Of a DNA stretch of 17,245 nucleotides, positions 13,861 to 17,245 are shown in pieces. Each line of letters begins with the position of its first letter. Positions within the stretch are counted from its first letter, which is position 1. The stretch spans positions 117,700 to 134,944 of the forward strand of contig MU646535.1 of the NCBI GenBank assembly GCA_026770585.1, in the 5' to 3' direction. The position numbers and the translations under genes were made by a program. The DNA is from Baffinella frigidus (lineage: Eukaryota > Cryptophyceae > Cryptomonadales > Baffinellaceae). The notes under the pieces were generated by a model. It had not been told where the DNA came from, searched no databases, and saw nothing but the letters and a program-made list of their open reading frames with translations.

Positions 13861-16800
13861 AGAGAGAGAGGGAGCGAGCGAGGAAGAGAGAATGCGAGAG
13901 AGAGGGACTCTGAGGGGCTCGCCGACATCAAGGAAGTCCTAGCTCTACCTCACTCGGGTTGGCTGTCAGACTATTCCCAAGGTGGCATGCTGGATCTGCG
14001 GTGCAAATCCGTCAACGTTGGAGCGGGGAAGAGCCTGGGCTCACCAAATCGCTTCGCCCGCCCAAAGAGACCCAACGAGAGAAAGAAAGAGCTAGGATTC
14101 TGACGCATGCCTCAATATAATCTCCATAGAAGTATTAATTAATTGCTTTTGGGCAACGAAAATTACTACACGATTTGCTCATAAAAGTAGTAGTAAAGCA
14201 TTTGTGTAGTAAATTTCGTTGCGCCAAAAGCAATTAATTAACACTTTTGTGGAGATGCAATAGGTGGCGTCCCTGCTGGCCCACGCATGCTGCCCCCACC
14301 GGATTCTGATGAGGTCAAGGGTAGCGCTACCCTACCCTACCGTATCAGCGTTGCCAGTACTGCTCAAGTAACCCTCTACCCCGACAGGTATCGTCCCTAC
14401 TCGGCCTCGGTTCTGAGAGTGCTTAGTAACCCTACCCCTTAAGTGACCAGTAGGCGCATACGCCCTACCGTAGGGCCCTAGGACCTGCCTAGGACCTCTT
14501 GCGGCTCAATTTTGACCGGCTGGCCACTTAAGGGATACCCTGACAGGTATCGTCCCTTAGCCTCGCGTGCAGCTCGCGGGGCATCCCCACAGGCTGAAGG
14601 GTCGCGCTACAGGACATAGTCTAAACTTCCGTGCTACCGGGGTTAACACTCGTCTCGACTCTCGGCAGGTATCGTCGCTCCTGGGTCTGGCGTGCTGTGG
14701 CCTCTCCTCCGACGCCTCCACCATCTCCCCCTCCCCGACCGTCTCCGCAGTCGCTGTAACTCCCCAAACCCTACCCCCAAACCCTGCAGGCTAAACCCCT
14801 GTGGGCTCCTCCAGTCTACGCTAACCCCCAAACCCTCAACCCTCAACCCCAAACCCGCACCCTTAACCCCTTAACCCCTAAACCCCTAAACCCCTAAACC
14901 CCTCAACCCCTCAACCCCTCAACCCCAAAACCCTCAACCCCTAAACCCAACCCCTATAACCCTAAACCCCTAAACCCCTAAACCCCAAACCCCCAAACCC
15001 TCAACCCCAAACCCAAACCCCCAACCCCCCAAACCCTAAAACCTTAAACCCCAAAACCCTTACCCCCACACCCTAACCCAGGACGGGCCGCTCTCCCGCA
15101 CGCCGCCGCCGCACCCAGAACGGCACCTCGAGAACAGCCACGGGGGCGTCGCTAGCCCGGGGGGCTCCGCCTCCTCGATGGGCCGCTTCGAGACGCTCTT
15201 AGCCATGCAGGTCCTTCTCTCTCCACACAGCGGGCTACACAGGGGGTTTTCGGGCGCTGGGAGCCCGAGTTTCCGTTGCCTCTCTCAGCGCCGCCTCCGT
15301 CTTATCCCGGCGCACCACTCTGCTTCCCCTCCGGGCTCTTTCCCGCGCCGATGTTGACGGGGTTCCGCTACCGAGCGAGGACGGGACACGATTTTAACTA
15401 CTTTAACCTGACTCCTGAAGGAAATGGACTTTTAAAATGAAAAGCCACGACCGGAATCCCGGTCCTGACTGTCTTATATGTGCCGAGTTGGCTCGACAGC
15501 GGTGTACCGCACTCCCAGAACGTCACCTTGAGAATAGTCACGGGGGTGCCGCGAGCCCGGGGGGCTCCGCCTCCTCGCTTTCTCTTGACTTAAGACACCA
15601 CCACTTTAGCTTTCTCCTAATCCAATGGCTCCAGAAACATTTCCGCCTCCTGTATGACTGAGTGCGGGCGCTTCGAGACCCTTGTGGCCATGCAGGCCAC
15701 CCCCTTCACACAGCGGACTTCGAAGGGATTTTGAATAACCCATACGCGATGAGAGGTAGGACCCTAAAGGGGGCTCCCAGCCTACTCTATGGCGGAGTGC
15801 GGACGCTTTCTATTGACTTAAGACACCACCACTTTAGCTTTCTCCTAATCCAATGGCTCCAGAGACATTTCCGCCTCCTGTATGACTGAGTGCGGGCGGT
15901 TTGAGACGCTCTTAGCCATACAGGTCACCTAGCTTGCTGCCTGAGTAAAACTGGGCTCGCCATACGATAATTTTAGCTGATTTTTTGTACTGGAGTTTCT
16001 GCGGTACATATGTTGTATGACGAGCCTAGTTTTACCCAGGCAGAGCTGGAAGTTAGCCGACTGTTGTGGGAATCTTGCATCGTCACGTCCGCGCAACCCC
16101 CAGCCCTCAGCCCCCAACCCTCAACCCTCAACCCTCAACCCCGAACCCTAAACCCTAAACCCTAAACCCTAAACCCTCAACCCTCAACCCTAAACCCTAA
16201 ACCCTATGCCCTAAACCTTAAACCCTAAACCCCAACCCCTAACCCCTAAGCACTTAACCCGAAACCCTCGCCCATTCCCTCACTCAGGAGGAGGCTGTCG
16301 AGGCCTCAGGGGAGGAGGAGAAGGACCATAGACCCTAAACCTCAAACCCTAAACCCCAACCACTAACCCCGCAGCACCCTAGACCCTGAACCCTCGCCCC
16401 TTTCTTCACCCAGGAGGAGGCCGCCGAAGCCTCGTCGTCATCGGAGGAGGAGGAACGTGCCGCGCCAGCCACATCATCGCTTTGGTCCACTTCGGAGGGC
16501 GGGGGGGAAGAGCGGGGACGCGACCTCGCTCTCTCCAGAGAGGCGCCACAGCAGTCACGTTCAGTGCGCGGGAGCGATTCCGACCCCGCACGCTCTACAG
16601 CTGGAGGCACCGGGGATTCTCGAGAGCACCGCGACCCCGCCAGAGAGGTCGCTAGAGAGGTCGCTAGAGAGGTCGCTAGAGAGGTCGCTAGAGAGGTCGC
16701 TAGAGAGCAGAGCGCGCCAGCAGCAAGGGAGGCGGCGGCGGGCAGCAGCGCACCGGAGGAGTGTGGGGATACAACCCCGTGTGGGATGACCGTAAAGCCA

Positions 16801-17245
16801 CTCCGGCCATCCTACACGGGGTTGCATCCCCAGGAGGAGGAGGAGGAGGAGGAGGAGGCTGCGGGCGGCAGCGACCACGCGCCGTGCGCCCCAGCGTCGG
16901 AGCGGACCGGGCGCGTGGGCGGCGAGCGCGCGCCGGGCGCGCGTGGGCGGGTGGAGGAGGCGGCAGGGACCGAAGAGGAGGAGGATGCGGAGGGCCGTGG
17001 GGGGGCGCGGGAGGGGGCGCGTGCGCGGGCGGAGGACCTGCGGGCAGCGCTCAGTGCGAGCGTCTCCTCGGAGGAGCGGGCGGGGGACGTGCGCGGCGGG
17101 CCCGCCTCGGAGTGGATGGGCCCGCCTCAGGACCTTCGGTGGACGGGCCCGCCTGGGGACCTGAGGGCCGGGCGCGATCGTCCGCCTCGGGACGGGGGGG
17201 CGTTGGGGGGGGGGGGGCGGGTGGCGGAGGCGGCGGGGACCGAGG
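11370..17245 (+). CDS. EF-hand protein with long acidic disordered tail (partial gene, six exons predicted)
   Basis: Exons 11370-11804, 12829-12927, 13007-13099, 14669-14749, 15082-15210 and 16414 to beyond 17245. Every junction is GT-AG and phase 0, so each internal exon is a whole number of codons. The protein has an EF-hand ([12 protein letters not shown], 11733-11768) with acidic or Ser ligands at loop positions 1, 3, 5, 9 and Glu at 12, so calcium binding is likely. A Ser/Pro-rich middle and a Glu/Ala/Gly/Arg-rich tail follow. No enzyme domain is visible and the family is not recognised. The start codon and the inclusion of the second exon are the weakest parts. Confidence 0.65.
11964..12102. 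mobile_element. MITE family F, copy 1
   Basis: Ends CTAGCTCTGTCTCAG and ...TGAGGCAGAGCTAG. Interior TGGGCTCACCAATTTGGCGA, GGGCTCTTTTCC, GACGGATTTGTAC and CACCCGGCATG. An inverted copy is at 13938-14096; fragments of the interior occur at about 8510-8575 and 8725-8775. Confidence 0.85.
12130..12274. mobile_element. Inverted-repeat element with CATGTTTAATTTAAAAGAAA ends
   Basis: Left CCGGGGTCATGTTTAATTTA and right TAAATCAAACATGTTCCCGG, with AAAGAAAGTGG / CCATTTTCTTT inward. Its right end touches an echo of exon 2. Confidence 0.85.
12368..12508. mobile_element. Nested inverted-repeat element
   Basis: Outer GCCACGAGCCACC (12367-12379) and GGTGGCTCGTGGC (12494-12506). Inner GAGTTGAC / GTCAAC and TTCACCGGAGGT / ACCTCTGGTGAA. 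It lies between the exon 2 echo and the exon 3 echo. Confidence 0.8.
12509..12530 (+). pseudogene. Echo of EF-hand gene exon 3 start with acceptor
   Basis: GGCAG/GTGCGGTGCGGGATTCTGCG matches the true exon 3 edge GCCAG/GTGCGGTGCGGGCTTCTGCG at 13007. It is displaced upstream of exon 2, so it is a copy rather than an alternative site. Confidence 0.85.
12529..12660. mobile_element. MITE family A, copy 3, inverted and truncated
   Basis: Right end TTCGAAGTCCGCTGTGTGG; interior TTACCTTATCCGTAGGAACC in reverse orientation to copies 1 and 2. The other terminus is missing; the break lies against the exon 3 echo. Confidence 0.78.
12693..12822. mobile_element. Nested element: AGTATTTCTGAGAAATACGAT ends around family E
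   Basis: Outer ends AGTATTTCTGAGAAATACGA and TCGTATTTCTCAGAAATACT. Inner family E copy GCAACGAAAATTACTA (12739) to TAGTAATTTTCGTTGC (12783-12798). The outer end lies six bases before the exon 2 acceptor (ACCCAG at 12823-12828). Confidence 0.87.
12829..12927 (+). CDS. EF-hand gene exon 2
   Basis: Acceptor ACCCAG, 33 codons beginning [20 protein letters not shown], donor GGG/GTCTTA. An alternative donor, C/GTATGT after AATC at 12858, has a better consensus but breaks frame. Probably helical; may belong to the EF-hand region. Earlier related copies at 11850-12370 lack the full set of phase-compatible splice sites. Confidence 0.5.
13007..13099 (+). CDS. EF-hand gene exon 3
   Basis: Acceptor GCGCCAG, 31 codons ([20 protein letters not shown] then [11 protein letters not shown]), donor GAG/GTGTGTGT leading into a (GA)n tract. 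The donor edge has two echoes downstream (13686-13740 and 13906-13936). The intron before it is only 79 bases. Confidence 0.62.
13110..13365 (+). repeat. (GA)n microsatellite with (TA)n core
   Basis: Long imperfect GAGAGA array with CATATACATGTATATATA at about 13232-13259, beginning a few bases after the exon 3 donor. Ser/Leu-rich open frames on the opposite strand are artefacts. Confidence 0.95.
13449..13684 (+). repeat. Direct repeat flanking MITE family C copy 2
   Basis: About 43 bases starting TTTGCCACACCCATGCCAT and ending AAGGTGGCAGGGTAG at 13447-13489 recur at 13640-13683, on each side of the element at 13501-13620. Confidence 0.85.
13501..13620. mobile_element. MITE family C, copy 2
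   Basis: GGGTACGAAGGTTTCGTTGA at the left, AAAAGTTCGTAGTCC at the right; homologous to 11098-11214 along its length. Confidence 0.78.
13686..13740 (+). pseudogene. Echo of EF-hand gene exon 3 end with donor
   Basis: GACCTCTGGGCTTCGAT then GCGGGGCTCGCTGATATC and AAGGAG/GTGTGTGTG. It matches exon 3 except for a short deletion that breaks the frame. Confidence 0.9.
13736..13860 (+). repeat. (TG)n microsatellite
   Basis: TGTGTG and TGTGCG dinucleotide array starting exactly at the donor position of the exon 3 echo; followed by a short (GA)n. Confidence 0.95.
13906..13936 (+). pseudogene. Second echo of EF-hand gene exon 3 end
   Basis: ACTCTGAGGGGCTCGCCGAC then ATCAAGGAAGTC repeats the LADIKEV edge, with donor reading GAA/GTCCTA. 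The family F element begins within the next few bases. Confidence 0.8.
13938..14096. mobile_element. MITE family F, copy 2 (inverted)
   Basis: CCTAGCTCTACCTCACTCGG at the left and AAAGAGCTAGG at the right. Its reverse complement aligns with 11964-12102, sharing TTTGGTGAGCCCAGGCTCTT-like and GACGGATTTGCAC blocks. Confidence 0.82.
14120..14256. mobile_element. Nested element: ATCTCCAT ends around family E
   Basis: Outer ATCTCCATAGAAGTATTAAT and the complementary ...CACTTTTGTGGAGAT; then TTAATTAATTGCTTTTGG / CCAAAAGCAATTAATTAA; inner family E ends GGGCAACGAAAATTACTACA and GTAGTAAATTTCGTTGCG. An exon 4 echo with AG acceptor starts eight bases after the right end. Confidence 0.88.
14264..14590 (+). 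pseudogene. Three echoes of EF-hand gene exon 4 start with acceptor
   Basis: ATAG/GTGGCGTCCCTGCTGG (14264), GACAG/GTATCGTCCCTACTCGG (14388) and GACAG/GTATCGTCCCTTAGCC (14547) precede the true edge GGCAG/GTATCGTCGCTCCTGGG (14669). The first also keeps a recognisable SLLAHACC. A family D MITE separates the second and third. Confidence 0.87.
14434..14536. mobile_element. MITE family D, copy 3
   Basis: ACCCCTTAAGTGACC and GGCCACTTAAGGGAT ends; interior TACGCCCTACCGTAGGGC and GGACCTGCCTAGGACC, nearly identical to copy 1. Confidence 0.88.
14669..14749 (+). CDS. EF-hand gene exon 4
   Basis: Acceptor CTCGGCAG, 27 codons ([20 protein letters not shown] then PSPTVSA), donor GCA/GTCGCT; phase 0 at both ends. 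Ser-rich. Chosen over three upstream copies because it alone runs open to a phase-0 donor. Confidence 0.58.
14760..15079 (+). repeat. CCCTAAACCC telomere-like tract
   Basis: CCCCTAAACC, CCCTCAACC and CCCCAAACC units on the plus strand, ending at ACCCTAACCCAG, which is the acceptor of exon 5. Confidence 0.92.
15082..15210 (+). CDS. EF-hand gene exon 5
   Basis: 43 codons: [32 protein letters not shown], then [11 protein letters not shown]; donor CAG/GTCCTT. Ser/Pro/Gly-rich with a short helix at the end. Parts of it are repeated at 15505-15697 and 15892-15922. Confidence 0.68.
15221..15242. mobile_element. MITE family A end fragment
   Basis: CCACACAGCGGGCTAC (15225 onward) equals the right terminus of family A copy 1 read in reverse. 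It lies about 15 bases after the exon 5 donor. Confidence 0.65.
15505..15697 (+). pseudogene. Echo of EF-hand gene exon 5 with an internal insertion
   Basis: 15505-15577 repeats exon 5 codons [20 protein letters not shown]. After about 87 unrelated bases, GGGCGCTTCGAGAC...GCCATGCAG resumes the exon end (15665-15694), with GC in place of the donor GT. The insertion adds a stop, so this copy cannot replace exon 5. Confidence 0.85.
15577..15679 (+). repeat. 103-base duplicated unit, copy X
   Basis: It starts GCTTTCTCTTGACTTAAGAC and ends GCGGGCGCTTCGAGAC. Copy Y at 15805-15907 has the same length and only about four differences. Confidence 0.93.
15707..15740. mobile_element. MITE family A end fragment
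   Basis: CACACAGCGGACTTCGAAGG then GATTTTGAATAACCC, the left terminus of family A copy 2; the other end was not found. Confidence 0.75.
15805..15907 (+). repeat. 103-base duplicated unit, copy Y, with second echo of exon 5 end
   Basis: Near-identical to copy X. It is followed by GCTCTTAGCCATACAG/GTCACC, another copy of the exon 5 donor edge (true: CTCTTAGCCATGCAG/GTCCTT). Confidence 0.9.
15937..16043. mobile_element. MITE family G, copy 2
   Basis: CTGCCTGAGTAAAACTGGGC and the complementary CCTAGTTTTACCCAGGCAG; AT-rich interior with TTTTTTGTACTGGAGTTTCT. Confidence 0.85.
16098..16412 (+). repeat. CCCTAAACCC telomere-like tracts before exon 6
   Basis: Two blocks (16098-16275 and 16327-16405) of CCCTAAACC, CCCTCAACC and CCCCTAACC, interrupted by the exon 6 echo; C-rich on the sense strand and running to the exon 6 acceptor. 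Confidence 0.9.
16288..16331 (+). pseudogene. Echo of EF-hand gene exon 6 start with acceptor
   Basis: CACTCAG/GAGGAGGCTGTCGAGGCC then GAGGAGGAG repeats CACCCAG/GAGGAGGCCGCCGAAGCC at 16414, including the upstream CCCTCGCCC. The reading frame runs into a stop at about 16330. Confidence 0.85.
16414..17245 (+). CDS. EF-hand gene exon 6: long acidic disordered region, incomplete at right edge
   Basis: Acceptor TTCACCCAG. Open for 832 bases in phase 0. It starts [20 protein letters not shown], has five AREV repeats (16642-16707), a foldback at 16763-16832 read through as CGDTTPCGM...YTGLHPQ, an eight-Glu run (16834-16857), and then Glu/Ala/Gly/Arg-rich sequence with [17 protein letters not shown]-type repeats. 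Very GC-rich, so openness alone is weak evidence; the acidic bias and phase fit add support. No folded domain is visible. Confidence 0.6.
16642..16707 (+). repeat. 12-base coding minisatellite (AREV)5
   Basis: Five tandem copies of AGAGAGGTCGCT, in frame, encoding Ala-Arg-Glu-Val repeats. Copies are identical, indicating recent expansion. Confidence 0.95.
16761..16833. mobile_element. Foldback element inside the acidic exon, bounded by GT and AG
   Basis: TGGGGATACAACCCCGTGT and ACACGGGGTTGCATCCCCA are inverted repeats (about 19 bases, one mismatch). The stretch begins GTGTGG and ends CCCCAG, with GGAGGA on the left and GAGGAG on the right. Removal of 73 bases would shift the frame from acidic to Arg-rich, so the unspliced reading is favoured. 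Confidence 0.75.

Noticed and set aside
13584-14103. Cys/Val and His/Thr repeat open frames
   Set aside because: These are translations of the (TG)n/(CA)n microsatellite and the family F element.
14760-16405. Chromosome end suggested by CCCTAAA arrays
   Set aside because: The arrays are degenerate, short, interrupted by exons and occur in both orientations in the window, so they are interstitial.
16561-16878. Leu/Ser-rich minus-strand open frame
   Set aside because: It is antisense of the AREV repeats and the Glu run in the acidic exon.
1-17245. CRISPR array, bacterial operon, rRNA or intact tRNA genes
   Set aside because: No regularly spaced identical repeats, no Shine-Dalgarno-led gene series, and no rRNA or foldable tRNA sequence was seen.

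Overview
The window is nuclear DNA of a GC-rich, intron-rich eukaryote, most likely an alga with a secondary plastid of red-algal descent (haptophyte, ochrophyte or similar; the exact lineage cannot be read from the sequence). The grounds are GT-AG spliceosomal introns with consistent phases, a signal peptide followed by an F-A-P-type plastid-targeting motif, degenerate TTTAGGG-type telomere-like repeats, and many short non-coding inverted-repeat elements. No bacterial operon, phage or retroelement protein was seen.

Two genes stand head to head. On the minus strand (10964 down to 563) is a ten-exon gene for a plastid-targeted FKBP-type peptidyl-prolyl isomerase: a bipartite targeting leader, a long Pro/Ala-rich disordered region with NPF(G/A)G motifs, a short charged helix, and a complete C-terminal FKBP domain spread over the last four exons. 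Apart from one frame problem inside the first exon, every predicted exon joins the next in frame with GT/AG borders. On the plus strand (from about 11370 past the right edge) is a gene of at least six exons, all joined in phase 0. It encodes an EF-hand near the N-terminus and a long, very acidic, disordered C-terminal exon; its product is not recognised. A 405-base interval between the two start codons holds two inverted-repeat elements and probably both promoters.

The introns are the unusual part. Most of the larger ones hold extra, degraded copies of the edges of the exons that border them (end of the upstream exon plus donor, or acceptor plus start of the downstream exon), often several in series. 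These copies are mixed with at least eight families of short inverted-repeat, MITE-like elements. Some elements end exactly at, or a few bases from, a 3' splice site, and one is inserted inside an exon copy. Telomere-like repeats and a (CT)n microsatellite lie just upstream of several acceptors, nearly always with the C-rich strand as the sense strand in both genes. The pattern suggests an ongoing process that grows or creates introns through transposable elements and local exon-edge duplication (introner-like).

Layout: 1-562, 3' flank of the FKBP gene with two elements and an echo of its last exon; 563-3343, FKBP-domain exons; 3344-6246, introns with exon-edge copies, a TTTGTTAAC minisatellite and a foreign exon-like segment at 5031; 6247-10313, disordered-region exons and MITE-rich introns; 10314-10964, first intron and targeting exon; 10965-11369, divergent promoter; 11370-17245, EF-hand/acidic protein gene with long (GA)n, (TG)n and CCCTAAA-type tracts.
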